A DNA stretch of 15,415 nucleotides from an uncultured Gammaproteobacteria bacterium (lineage in GTDB: Bacteria; Pseudomonadota; Gammaproteobacteria; Arenicellales; UBA868), in NCBI GenBank assembly GCA_913051905.1, contig CAJXBY010000050.1, forward strand, positions 1 through 15,415. Direction: 5' to 3'. The position numbers were made by a program, and so were the translations under genes. Under the pieces are notes generated by a model that saw only the letters and a program-made list of their open reading frames with translations, did no database searches and was not told the origin of the DNA. Position 1 is the first letter of the stretch, and each line of letters begins with the position of its first letter. This document shows positions 1 through 9,000 of this stretch, piece after piece.

Positions 1-2
1 AG

Positions 3-275
3 CTCTGGATTACAGAAACCAACTGGCCTTTACTCAACACCAAGCCGTATACACCGAATTCGGGCCATCCACGTTCGACCGTGGATGAAGCTACCCAGGC
101 ACGTTATCTAACCGAGTACTTTCGGATTGCGCACGACTCTGGACTGGTCGATCGGGTGTACTGGTGGCAGTTGATCAACCCGGGTTACGGTCTGGTTGAT
201 CATCGAACTGGGCAACTCCGCAAGATGCCATCCTACGACGCGTTCAAGGCCCTGTTGGGCTCTACCCCGCACTGA
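3..275 (+). CDS. Glycoside hydrolase (clan GH-A-like), C-terminal part only
   Basis: The reading frame is open from the left edge and ends at TGA 273-275, so only about 90 C-terminal residues are visible. The segment opens with LWITETNWPL, which resembles the strand carrying the catalytic nucleophile glutamate in TIM-barrel glycosidases of the GH5/GH39 type. Further on, the motif VYWWQLINPGYGLVD and a closing MPSYDAFKALL look like the last barrel strand and helix. Family knowledge: such enzymes cleave or edit polysaccharides and are often found in exopolysaccharide or lipopolysaccharide loci. That would suit the sugar-nucleotide genes on the opposite strand, but this link is inference. The family number cannot be settled from this fragment. 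It converges on rpiA, 117 bp away. I see no clear terminator in the gap 276-392. Confidence 0.7.
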   Translation, partial: LWITETNWPLLNTKPYTPNSGHPRSTVDEATQARYLTEYFRIAHDSGLVDRVYWWQLINPGYGLVDHRTGQLRKMPSYDAFKALLGSTPH

Positions 276-392
276 CAGTTGGCTGCACGGGATAGACCTG
301 CATTATGCTTGGGTCGAGGCGTTCTTGCCGGGGTAAAACGTTCAGATTCTCGTACAAAAAGTCAGGGCGAACACCCAGAATATGCTCTTCCC

Positions 393-1052
393 TCAGACAC
401 GCAGAGTTTCAACGCCGTCGTCCCGCCCGATCAAAAGAACATCTGCCCGTCGCTTGGCAAAGATACCGTTATCCACAACACCGGGGATTGCGTTGAGCTC
501 CAACTCAATCCGCAATGGATCAGTCAACTCAAGGTTTCGCACATCCAGAATGACGTTCCCATTATCAGTCACACAGTCGGCCCTGAGTTCAGGCATGCCG
601 CCCATTGTGATCAAACGCCGGGACACCAGGCTTTGCGCCATGGGTATCACCTCCACCGGTAACGGAAACGAGCCGAGGACATCTGAGAGTTTGGATTGAT
701 CAACGATGCAGATGAATTTCCGGCTGGCGCTTGCAACGATCTTTTCCCGGGTGAGTGCACCACCGCCCCCCTTGATCAGATGAAGATGCCGTGTGGATTC
801 GTCTGCACCATCGACATACAGTGAAAGATCTCCGGTTCTGTTCAAATCGAGAACTGGAATACCGATTTTCGCAAGGCGGGACGCGCTGACTTCGGAACTG
901 GCGACGGCGCCATCCAGCTTTCCTTTGACCTTGCCGAGCGCATCAATAAAATAGTTTGTGGTCGAACCTGTTCCGACTCCGATCACATCACCCACTTCAA
1001 TGAAATCCAGAGCCGCTTCTGCTGCAGTCTTCTTCTGCTGTTCCTGGGTCAT
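393..1052 (-). CDS. rpiA: Ribose-5-phosphate isomerase A
   Basis: This enzyme interconverts ribose 5-phosphate and ribulose 5-phosphate in the non-oxidative pentose phosphate pathway in the cytoplasm. The 219-aa length is normal for RpiA. The phosphate-binding GTGSTT loop is at residues 27-32, DGADE at 81-85 and [11 protein letters not shown] at 94-104. Asp81, Asp84, Lys94 and Glu103 fall at the same numbers as the active-site residues of the E. coli enzyme. A TDNGN motif follows in the C-terminal half. The ATG start has an AGGATAG Shine-Dalgarno-like stretch just upstream. The gene is divergent from the small gene at 1156 and convergent with the glycosidase at the left edge. It appears to be a stand-alone transcription unit separated from the sugar-nucleotide block by about 380 bp. 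No oddities are seen. Confidence 0.97.
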   Translation of the reverse strand: MTQEQQKKTAAEAALDFIEVGDVIGVGTGSTTNYFIDALGKVKGKLDGAVASSEVSASRLAKIGIPVLDLNRTGDLSLYVDGADESTRHLHLIKGGGGALTREKIVASASRKFICIVDQSKLSDVLGSFPLPVEVIPMAQSLVSRRLITMGGMPELRADCVTDNGNVILDVRNLELTDPLRIELELNAIPGVVDNGIFAKRRADVLLIGRDDGVETLRV

Positions 1053-1155
1053 TCAGTTCTATCCTGCTGGCCTTTTGGTGGTATTCTCACTTTTCTCGAG
1101 TACGACTCGCCACGGCACAATGATCAAATACTATGTCTGACGGATTAGATGTCCG

Positions 1156-1386
1156 ATGATCAATGGTGACACTCAGCAATTTGCCGGTTTGTTTAACCTG
1201 CCCGGTGAAGGATTCGTTGCCCAGTTGCGTGATCATTCCGGTACAGTGCTCTACGACCGACAGGGGCTCCAATATCTGATACTGGACCGCAAAGAACAAG
1301 GTCTCGATACCAGCGCTGCCGAAGAGGCCCTGGCCAGAATCAACTCTCTCAGCGATGCTGTAGCCATCCACATCCAGGAGATCTGA
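1156..1386 (+). CDS. Small conserved-looking protein of unknown function (76 aa)
   Basis: I do not recognise this protein. It fills the only sizeable gap between rpiA and the epimerase gene. The ATG at 1156 is the only ATG in the frame after the upstream stop at 1138-1140, and the Shine-Dalgarno sequence is poor. The product is acidic and soluble-looking, with no membrane segment or signal peptide. It has an N-terminal part rich in short strands (FVAQLRDHSGTVLYD, LQYLILDRK) followed by an alanine-rich helix (TSAAEEALARINSL) and a final strand (AVAIHIQEI). Codon use resembles that of the surrounding genes, with many C- or G-ending codons. This favours it over a 94-codon open frame on the opposite strand at 1087-1371. 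It could still be a chance open frame. Confidence 0.5.
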   Translation: MINGDTQQFAGLFNLPGEGFVAQLRDHSGTVLYDRQGLQYLILDRKEQGLDTSAAEEALARINSLSDAVAIHIQEI

Positions 1387-1434
1387 CCACTAGGGTTCGT
1401 CGATTTGTTACCTGGACTGGGCTTAAGTCTCATC

Positions 1435-2442
1435 CTAAACGCCGTAATATTCGCGATACCATTCAACGAACCGGGTGATTCCCTCCCCCACTTGCACTTT
1501 TGGGCGGTAACCAAAATCCGCGACTAAACGGCTGACATCTGCTTCGGTTGCTAGGACGTCGCCAGGCTGCATCGGCAACAGATCCAGATTCGCCTCACTG
1601 CCCAGTGCCTGTTCCAGTGCCTGGACATAATCCATTAACGGTACGGGCCTGTTGTTTCCAATATTATAAATTCGATAAGGCGCCACCGTTCCAGTTGATC
1701 CTTCCCACTCTTTCGAATCTTCGGGCAACGAATCCGGTGGGGTATCGATCACCCGAATCATGGCCTCAACGATATCATCAATGTAGGTGAAATCACGGAT
1801 CATCTCACCGCGGTTATAAACAGGAATCGGGACGTTCTCCAGAATCCCTTTCGTGAACCTGAACAGGGCCATATCCGGCCGTCCCCAGGGACCATACACC
1901 GTGAAAAATCGAAGACCCGTTGTCGGGAGGTGATAAAGGTGTGAGTAGGCATGCGCCATCAACTCATTGGCTTTCTTGGTTGCCGCATAAAGCGAGATGG
2001 GATGATCAACCGAATCGGTTTCAGCGAACGGTAGTTTTCGGTTGGAGCCATAGACCGAACTGGACGACGCATAGACCAGATGACTAATTTCTCCGTGCCG
2101 GGATCCTTCAAGAATGTTGCAAAATCCAACCAGATTGGCATCGACATAAGCGGATGGATTCTCCATGGAGTAGCGCACACCGGCCTGCGCGGCAAGATTG
2201 ACAACAATGTCAAAAGCACTGTTATGGAAAAGCTCTGAAACATCCTGACGATCAGAGATGTCGAGTTCAACGAATTGAAATCCGGGATGACAGGACAGCC
2301 GTTTCAGCCGGGCATTTTTCAGTTCGACATCGTAATAGTCATTGAGATTGTCAATCCCGACCAGCTGTTCTCCACGTCGTAACAGAGCTTCAGATACTGC
2401 AGCGCCGATAAAACCCGCAGCACCGGTCACCAGAATAGTCAC
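1435..2442 (-). CDS. NAD-dependent sugar-nucleotide epimerase, UDP-glucuronate 4-epimerase-like
   Basis: This is a short-chain dehydrogenase-fold enzyme of 335 aa, the usual length for the family. The Rossmann motif GAAGFIG is at residues 7-13, the catalytic region SSSSVYG at about 126-132 and YAATK (Tyr152, Lys156) follows. The segments DNLNDYYDVELK (31-42), RPDMALFRFTKGIL (188-201) and RDFTYIDDIVEA (216-227) are typical of the CapI/GAE group, which inverts C4 of UDP-glucuronate to give UDP-galacturonate. The start is GTG at 2442 with GGAG about ten bases upstream, three bases after the stop of the dehydrogenase gene, so the two are surely co-translated. No UDP-glucose dehydrogenase is nearby. 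The real substrate may instead be the UDP-N-acetylhexosaminuronate made by the preceding gene product, but this is inference. It is the last gene of the block; no clear terminator is visible. Confidence 0.88.
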   Translation of the reverse strand: MTILVTGAAGFIGAAVSEALLRRGEQLVGIDNLNDYYDVELKNARLKRLSCHPGFQFVELDISDRQDVSELFHNSAFDIVVNLAAQAGVRYSMENPSAYVDANLVGFCNILEGSRHGEISHLVYASSSSVYGSNRKLPFAETDSVDHPISLYAATKKANELMAHAYSHLYHLPTTGLRFFTVYGPWGRPDMALFRFTKGILENVPIPVYNRGEMIRDFTYIDDIVEAMIRVIDTPPDSLPEDSKEWEGSTGTVAPYRIYNIGNNRPVPLMDYVQALEQALGSEANLDLLPMQPGDVLATEADVSRLVADFGYRPKVQVGEGITRFVEWYREYYGV

Positions 2443-2445
2443 CGC

Positions 2446-3729
2446 CTATAAGCTCCAGTAGGTCAACCTGGGATTTTCGCCCGCAACGTCCCGGTAAGCT
2501 GATTTCACATCTATGAAGAGACTTGTTTTCTGATTAGGCAGAAACTTTCTAACCAGATCCTGCCCCGAACCAAAATTCCGGTGCGGCACGGCCACGATGA
2601 GAACCGGAGCGACCTCCAATTGTTCGATGGGAATAAGCGCAATGTTTTGTTCCTGAATGACAGAACCCCCATCAGCCAAGGGATCACACACCGACACGTT
2701 GATTCCATTTGTCTGTAGGTATTTAACGAGATCAAAGACCTGAGAATTTCGGGTATCACTGCAGTTTTCCTTAAACGTCACTCCCAGCAGATTTATACCG
2801 CCATCGTTTTCCACGCCGCTTTGCGCCATCAGCTCGATAATCTTCTCCGCAACAAAAAGACCCATGCCATCGTTGATCCGGCGCCCTGCAAGAATCACCT
2901 GGGGTTCATATCCGATCATCTGCGCCTTGTGTGTCAGATAGTAGGGATCCACACCAATACAGTGCCCTCCAACAAGGCCTGGCTTAAAGGGAAGAAAATT
3001 CCATTTACTCCCCGCTGCTTCGAGTACTTCTTGGGTATCAATCCCGAGCCTGTCGAATATCAAAGCCAGCTCGTTAACCAGCGCGATGTTGAGGTCCCTC
3101 TGTGTGTTCTCGATGACTTTTGCTGCTTCTGCCACTCGAATACTCGATGCCCGATGCACTCCGGCAGGAATCACAGATTCGTAAAGGGTCGCGACCCTAT
3201 CCAGGGTTGCTTCATCATCTCCCGCCACCACTTTGACAATAGTGCTGAGGACGTGTTCCGGATCACCGGGGTTTATTCTTTCTGGTGAATAACCGACATG
3301 GAAATCCTGTTTCCACTTAAGACCAGAGACTTCCTCCAAAACCGGTATGCAGATTTCTTCCGTCGCCCCGGGGTAAACCGTTGACTCATAAATAACGATG
3401 CCGCCTTGATCGAGGACCGAGCCCACGGTACGACTGGCAGCAACTAACGGTGAAAATTCCGGTTGATTGGTCTCATTCACCGGTGTTGGAACCGCGACGA
3501 CAAAGATGCCACAACCCGAGAGATCTTCCCCATTATCGGTATAGGTCAGTCGTTTGGCCCCTGCAAGGTCGGCACCCGTCAGCTCACCAGTTGTGTCAAC
3601 GCCCGAGCGATAAGCATCGATTTTGGAGCGATCAGGATCAAAACCGATGGTATCGCGTTCTTTTCCAAAAGTGACAGCCAGCTGAATCCCGATATAGCCC
3701 AACCCGACGATTCCGATCTTTTCCCTCAT
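2446..3729 (-). CDS. UDP-N-acetyl-D-hexosamine 6-dehydrogenase (TviB/WbpO-like)
   Basis: This is a nucleotide-sugar dehydrogenase that oxidises C6 of UDP-GlcNAc or UDP-GalNAc with two NAD+ to the uronic acid, giving a precursor for acidic surface polysaccharides. Numbered from ATG 3729 (427 aa), it has a Rossmann GLGYIG at 9-14, YESTVYPG at 114-121, SPERINPGD at 148-156 and EAAKVIENTQRDLN at 201-214, with the conserved Lys204 and Asn208. The catalytic cysteine is Cys257 in GGHCIGVDPYY, and FKENCSDTRNS follows at 319-329. The wording of these motifs is closest to Vi-antigen TviB (VipA) and to WbpO, rather than to UDP-glucose dehydrogenase. A GTG directly before the ATG (3732) is an alternative start; neither has a strong Shine-Dalgarno. 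A 36-bp gap separates it from the upstream aminotransferase fusion and 3 bp from the epimerase. GlcNAc versus GalNAc preference cannot be read from sequence alone. Confidence 0.92.
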   Translation of the reverse strand: MREKIGIVGLGYIGIQLAVTFGKERDTIGFDPDRSKIDAYRSGVDTTGELTGADLAGAKRLTYTDNGEDLSGCGIFVVAVPTPVNETNQPEFSPLVAASRTVGSVLDQGGIVIYESTVYPGATEEICIPVLEEVSGLKWKQDFHVGYSPERINPGDPEHVLSTIVKVVAGDDEATLDRVATLYESVIPAGVHRASSIRVAEAAKVIENTQRDLNIALVNELALIFDRLGIDTQEVLEAAGSKWNFLPFKPGLVGGHCIGVDPYYLTHKAQMIGYEPQVILAGRRINDGMGLFVAEKIIELMAQSGVENDGGINLLGVTFKENCSDTRNSQVFDLVKYLQTNGINVSVCDPLADGGSVIQEQNIALIPIEQLEVAPVLIVAVPHRNFGSGQDLVRKFLPNQKTSLFIDVKSAYRDVAGENPRLTYWSL

Positions 3730-3768
3730 CACCCGAATTTCTGATTGCCCTGGAAAGAGACGAGCCCT

Positions 3769-5298
3769 TCAGCCCTTAATCGCATCCGCCAAAGACTGTG
3801 CAATTTCCTGCTGAGTGGAAATTCCCAGATAAGGGTGCATCGGCAGGCTCATGACTCTGCGAGCCGCGTTTTCAGAGTTGGGATGACCGAGATTATCCTG
3901 CAATAGTGCGGGTTGAGCATACACCGGCAATGGATAATGGACAGCCGTGGGAATCCCGGCTGATAGCAGTTTCTTCTGAACCGATTCCCTGTGATCGACC
4001 TCAACGGTGTACTGAGCCCAGGAGGACATGTTGTGGGTCGCTAGAAAAGGCAATTTTATCCAGCCTTCTTCTGCGACTTTCTGCAAGAGATCAGAGTATT
4101 GCTTGGCTGCCTTGTTTCTGCGATCGAGCTCATCCTCAAAAACAGTCATTTTTGCAAGCAGCACACCCGCCTGCAAAGAGTCCATACGACCGTTAATACC
4201 GACTCTGACATGCTGGTAGCGAGTCCCCTGCCCGTGATTTCTGATCTCACGCATGGCCTCGGCGAGATCAGCATCGTCTGTCAGACACGCGCCGGCATCA
4301 CCGTAGGCGCCTAGTGGTTTGGCCGGGAAAAAGCTGGTGCATCCAATCGTGCTTAATCCACAGGAGCGGCGGCCTTTGTAGGAAGCGCCGAAACTCTGCG
4401 CACCATCCTCAATTACCGGTAAACCATACTGGAGTGCAACCTCGTTGATGGGGTCCATATCGCAGCACTGGCCAAAGAGGCTGACCGGCAGAATAGCCCG
4501 GGTACGTGCTGAAATCGCACCTTCAATTTTTCCGGGGTCTATGTTGTAGCTCTTGGGGTCAATGTCGACATAGACAGGTTCCGCTCCCAGCAGTCTTATC
4601 GTCTCTGCAGCCGCAAAAAACGTGAACGGTGTAGTCACCACTTCATGACCGTGCCCTATACCCAGTGCCATCATCGCTACCAGCAACGCATCGGTACCAC
4701 TGGATACACAAATACAATGATCGACACCAGTAAAACCGGCCAGGGAAGATTCGAGCTCCGCGACTTCAGGTCCCATGACATACTGGCCATGGTGCAATAT
4801 ACGATGAATATTCCGCTCCAGTTTCTGACGAATCTGGTCCTGTTGAGGACTCAAACCTGCAAATTGAATGTCAGTTTCAGTGACCGACTCACTGACCGCT
4901 GTCTGAATGTCAACAAATGGATGACCCCGGTCCAGTCTCGACGGCCGGTCCGTGACCACAACGGCGCCTTTGCCTAAGCGACTTGCGGCTTTCTCTAGGC
5001 CCACAGCCACGGGATCCGCATCATCCAACCCGCAACTGTCCTCCGAAAGGACTGCCAGCCACGAGCAGTTATTTGCAAAGTTTTTCAACAACCCGCTCGC
5101 GACACCGCTGTCAAGCTCTGGCTTAATGTTTTTTTGGCATTCAATCGCTTCAAGAATTTCACTGATCTGTGCCATATAGATCCAGATCCGTCCGTCTGTG
5201 TTCCGAATGTTTTCCATCAGTCGGACGACTTCTACAGACTCACCTTCGGACAAACAGGCAGCCGACACCATGGAGGAGTCAAGAATGAAATTTTTCAT
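3769..5298 (-). CDS. PIN-like nuclease domain fused to DegT/DnrJ/EryC1/StrS (WbpE-like) sugar aminotransferase
   Basis: This 509-aa protein has two parts. Residues 1-135 look like a PIN domain: a strand ending in Asp7 (FILDSS), Glu47 (ISEILE), Asp95 (LDDADPVAVG) and Asp117 (VVVTDRP) give the four acidic positions of Mg2+-dependent PIN ribonucleases such as VapC. Residues 143-509 form a complete PLP aminotransferase of the WbpE type: SSGTDAL at 199-205, EDGAQSFGA at 297-305, Schiff-base Lys327 in SFFPAKPLG, HGQ at 355-357 and SLPMHPYL at 484-491. WbpE makes a 3-amino sugar from a UDP-3-keto-uronic acid. As I recall WbpE, its Lys185 sits at an offset of 142 from Lys327, so the enzyme appears whole behind the PIN part. 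No ATG or GTG with a ribosome site occurs at the junction; the next ATG is codon 175, so this reads as a true fusion. It lies 14 bp after the DUF218 gene. The role of the PIN half is unknown. Confidence 0.88.
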   Translation of the reverse strand: MKNFILDSSMVSAACLSEGESVEVVRLMENIRNTDGRIWIYMAQISEILEAIECQKNIKPELDSGVASGLLKNFANNCSWLAVLSEDSCGLDDADPVAVGLEKAASRLGKGAVVVTDRPSRLDRGHPFVDIQTAVSESVTETDIQFAGLSPQQDQIRQKLERNIHRILHHGQYVMGPEVAELESSLAGFTGVDHCICVSSGTDALLVAMMALGIGHGHEVVTTPFTFFAAAETIRLLGAEPVYVDIDPKSYNIDPGKIEGAISARTRAILPVSLFGQCCDMDPINEVALQYGLPVIEDGAQSFGASYKGRRSCGLSTIGCTSFFPAKPLGAYGDAGACLTDDADLAEAMREIRNHGQGTRYQHVRVGINGRMDSLQAGVLLAKMTVFEDELDRRNKAAKQYSDLLQKVAEEGWIKLPFLATHNMSSWAQYTVEVDHRESVQKKLLSAGIPTAVHYPLPVYAQPALLQDNLGHPNSENAARRVMSLPMHPYLGISTQQEIAQSLADAIKG

Positions 5299-5312
5299 CT
5301 ATCGATCAAGAA

Positions 5313-6089
5313 TCAGGCAATCCAGCCGCGGAATCTGTACACCACGATGCCAAGTTTCTCTCTCATCACAGCCTGCATTTTTCCAAGATTCCCCAACGAC
5401 GGTATCCAATCCAATATCTTCGGTTGAGAATAACCCACCATGGAATAATTCGTTGGAGATGGTATTGCATTCAGCCCAGTTGTCGTGAATGTCGCCAGGG
5501 CACGCGGCATATGGAATGCGGAGGTTACAAGCAAAACGGTATCAATGTCTCTTGAATTCAGCAGATTCTTCGTGTTCACCGAATTTTCATAAGTATTTCG
5601 GCTTTTGTCTTCAATCAGGATCGCATCCTGTGGTACACCCCAATCTTGAAGCAGTGCAGCGGTGTAGAAGGCTTCCCCAAGAAGATTTTCTTGCGGGAAA
5701 ACATTGCCACCGCTGATCACTATGAGCGCTGCTTTCCCCGCCCTGTACAAACGATAGGTATGGACGACTCGATTACCCCTAACCTCACTCTCGAGGCGTG
5801 GTTTCAGCGGCAATCTAACATCACCGCCCAGCAGCACAATGGCACCTGCGACTGGTGATTGGTGGATGGCGACAGGCAGATACTGCTGTTCATGTCGACG
5901 GAAAAACTCTCCGGACAAAGGAGATCCACACACCAAAATAATTGTCACTGCCAGAGACAGGCACACGCCAGCCAGTTTTCCACGTCGCAACAATAACGAC
6001 AAAAAGGCCAGCACCAGGAACCACAATATTAGACTGAATGGATAAACCAACTGCGGCAACAGTTTTGATAATGTTATCCAATCGCTCAT
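5313..6089 (-). CDS. YdcF/SanA/ElyC-family DUF218 inner-membrane protein
   Basis: This 258-aa protein has two predicted membrane helices near the N terminus (about residues 12-34 and 38-56) followed by a soluble DUF218 domain, probably periplasmic. Domain hallmarks are GAIVLLGG at 82-89, VISGGN at 124-129, a conserved Glu139, KSRNTYENS at 162-170 and TSAFHMPRA at 189-197. The topology matches ElyC of E. coli, which affects envelope polysaccharide and peptidoglycan metabolism; the reaction of the family is not firmly established. Its ATG overlaps the hrpA stop by four bases (ATGA), so it is translationally coupled to the helicase gene. Its stop lies 14 bp before the PIN-aminotransferase gene. 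The context suggests a link to surface glycan synthesis, but this is inference. Confidence 0.85.
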   Translation of the reverse strand: MSDWITLSKLLPQLVYPFSLILWFLVLAFLSLLLRRGKLAGVCLSLAVTIILVCGSPLSGEFFRRHEQQYLPVAIHQSPVAGAIVLLGGDVRLPLKPRLESEVRGNRVVHTYRLYRAGKAALIVISGGNVFPQENLLGEAFYTAALLQDWGVPQDAILIEDKSRNTYENSVNTKNLLNSRDIDTVLLVTSAFHMPRALATFTTTGLNAIPSPTNYSMVGYSQPKILDWIPSLGNLGKMQAVMREKLGIVVYRFRGWIA

Positions 6090-9000
6090 CGTTTCACCGG
6101 TGATTCACCAGAATCCCGCTGGGTCATTGTCGCCCACAGCGCGTCGAGTCGCGCGGCAGATACCGGCATCGACGTACCCAGTTCCTGGGCGAAGATAGAC
6201 ACTCGAAACTCTTCGACTGCCCAGCGATAGGCGGTTCTTTGCGGATCGTTTGGACTACCCGTATTTGTGTCATAAGTTCTGTCCAGAAATGGCAGAACTT
6301 GGCTGCGTCGATGTGAGTCGACATCTGGAAAACGGTCTGCTTTTTCCAGTCGGAGCTTTATACCGGCCAGATATCTTGGGAGGTGGCTTAACCACTTTTG
6401 CGGTGTAGCAGACAAGAATCCCGGGGAAACCAGCTCTGAAAGCTGCTTTTCAACGTCGGCAGTCAACCTATCACTGAACTGCGCTGGTACCGCCAGTTGC
6501 CGCCGGGCGTCAGTGTAGGCGTGGAGTATCTCGAGTACGAGATCCAGAAGGTCGTTCAATTCACCTGCAATTCGCTCTCTTCCATGCGCAAGTACGGAGT
6601 CGAATGCTGCCCGACTGCGGATCATGGATGGATCACAGGCAAATGCCCGGTCCAGGACGGCATTCCGGATGTCGACCCCTAATTCTTTGCAATGACCGAC
6701 AGTGGCAAACAACAAACACAGGTGATCGATATTAGGGATTTTGTTCAACAGACGCCGTTGATCCGGTAACCGCAACAACAACAGTCGATAGAGCCCTGAC
6801 CGCTGAGACGCTACCGCGTTCCTGTGGGTGTCAAAAATCTCAACGCCGACAGACGATCCTTCATCGACCAAAGCTGGATAAGCGGTGACTTTGGAACCGC
6901 CGATATGCGCAACAATGCGTTCGGGCAGATCGCCAAAATCCCAATCTTTCCGGCCAGAGACTGTCACCCCCGGCGCAAGCGCCTTGCCAAACAAGGTCTC
7001 GGCGTGAGCACCATACTTGTGCTGGAGAATTTTAATGTCCCGGCCAACATCCAGAACCCGACCTTCATCAGATACGACGGCAATACGCATTGCCAGATCA
7101 GCAGGAATGTCCTTTGCGCCAAAATCATCTTCAGCGAGAGATACACCGAATTCCCATCGGACTGCCGTGATCAGTGATTCAACTAAAGGTGATTGGTCCT
7201 GTGCGACGTAGTCCAACACCTTTGAAACAGTTGCAGGTAACGGCACCAACTTGCGCCGTAACCGTTTGGGCAACGATTTCAGGAGTACGACCAGCTTGGC
7301 CTCCAGGTATCCCGGAACCAGACGTTCGACAGCATCAGTCTTCAGCTGGTTAATCAGGTACAACGGTACTTCCAGCGTTATCCCATCATCTTCACCGCCC
7401 GGGTTACATCTATAGCGCAGCGGTAGACGGGATTCACCTTGAATCCACCAGTCGGGATAGTTGTCGATACTCGCGCCTGTAATGCCTCCCGTAATCTCAG
7501 CTCGCGTCAGAAACAGGCAATCTTCGTCTTGTTCACTGATGCCCGACAGCCATTTCTCCAGCGTTCTGGTATCCACTACGTCAGGTGGAATTCTCTTTTC
7601 AAAAAACGCCACAATATTATCTCTGTCCAAATACATTCCGGGCCGCCGCAGTTTCTCCTCGTCTTTCTCAAGTTCACGGCGAAGAGCCCGGTTGGCGGTG
7701 ACGAATTTGTGTCTTGATTCCACCTTATCCTCAGCTAGGCCGTCCCGAATAAAAATTGCCCTGGCCTCGACCGGATTGATCTGACCGTAATTCACTTTTC
7801 TGCCACTGATCACGTTCAGACCCCAGAGGGTTGCGGACTCCAGAGCAATCACCCTGCCGTCACTGGCTGACCACTTCGGGTCCGCGTGGCTGTAGCGCAG
7901 CTGGTGCGGTGCAACTTCGTCGATCCATTCCGGCTGAATAGCCGCGACGTGCCGTGCATACACCCGTGATGTCTGGGTGAATTCGGCCGCCATGATCCAT
8001 CGCTTGTGACCGCGTACCAGGCGAGAAGCAGGCCACAGCGCAATAATTTTATTGCGAGTTCCCCGGTAGAATCCCTGACGATCGAGCTGCGCCACCTGCC
8101 CGAGGAACCCGGCAAGCAGCGCCTTATGGATTGTTGATTCAGCAGCCGGATCCGACTTCTCCACCAGACCCGCTGCACGACTCAGTCGCCGCAACTGTTT
8201 GTGGAGGTCGTGCCACTCACGCATTCTCACCGGCGAAAGAAATCGTTCTTCGCACCAGCGCCGTTGCTCGCGACGTGACAGACCAGATATCTCAGCACAA
8301 TAGTCGTTCCAAATAGACAGCAACACCAGAAAATCGGATTCTGCCTCGGGATGCATCCTGTGGTACTGCCGGGCGCGCTGCTGTTCGTCATGGGGCACAA
8401 CGCGAGGGTCATTCGATTCAAGCGCTGCTGCAATCACCAGAACTTCTCTGAGGCATCCAAGCTGAGAACCCGCTAGCATGATCCGTCCGATTCTTGGGTC
8501 TACGGGCAGGCGGGCCAGTGTTCTCCCGGTCGGCGTCAGGCGGTTATGGTGATCTAGGGCATCCAGTTCTCTAAGCAGTCTATAGCCGGCATTAATCTGT
8601 CTTTTGTCCGGGCGATCCAGAAGCGGAAACTGATCAATCCGGCCCAGTTGCATGGCTTCCATCTTCAGAATCACCGATGCCAGTGACGTTCTGAGAATCT
8701 CTGGGTCGGTGTAACGGGCCCGGGCATCAAAATCATCTTCGGGGTACAGTCGGATACAAACGCCGTCACTCACTCTCCCGCACCGCCCGGCCCGTTGTCT
8801 CGCCGATGCCTGTGAAATCTTCTCGATCTGCAGTCGCTGTATCTTGCTAGTCGGACTGTAACGGCTGATCCTGGCGAGACCTAGATCCACGACATAACGA
8901 ATCCCGGGCACAGTGAGCGAGGTCTCTGCGACGTTGGTTGCGAGCACAACGCGACGTTTCTGGTGAACCGCAAATATGCGCTGCTGTTCCGCGATTGAAA

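Noticed and set aside
276..392. Possible bidirectional terminator between the glycosidase and rpiA
   Set aside because: No stable GC-rich stem followed by a T-tract was found on either strand.
1097..1109. Perfect inverted repeat CGAGT-ACG-ACTCG between rpiA and the small gene
   Set aside because: Five-base arms are too short to call an operator without conservation or a known regulator site; no clear promoter elements surround it.
1087..1371. Minus-strand 94-codon open frame opposite the small gene at 1156-1386
   Set aside because: It overlaps the plus-strand frame almost entirely. Its protein has no recognisable pattern and its codon use is less gene-like. At most one of the two is real.
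3769..5298. PIN domain as a toxin-antitoxin VapC
   Set aside because: No small antitoxin gene lies beside it, and the domain is fused to an enzyme rather than standing alone, so a classical VapBC system is not supported.
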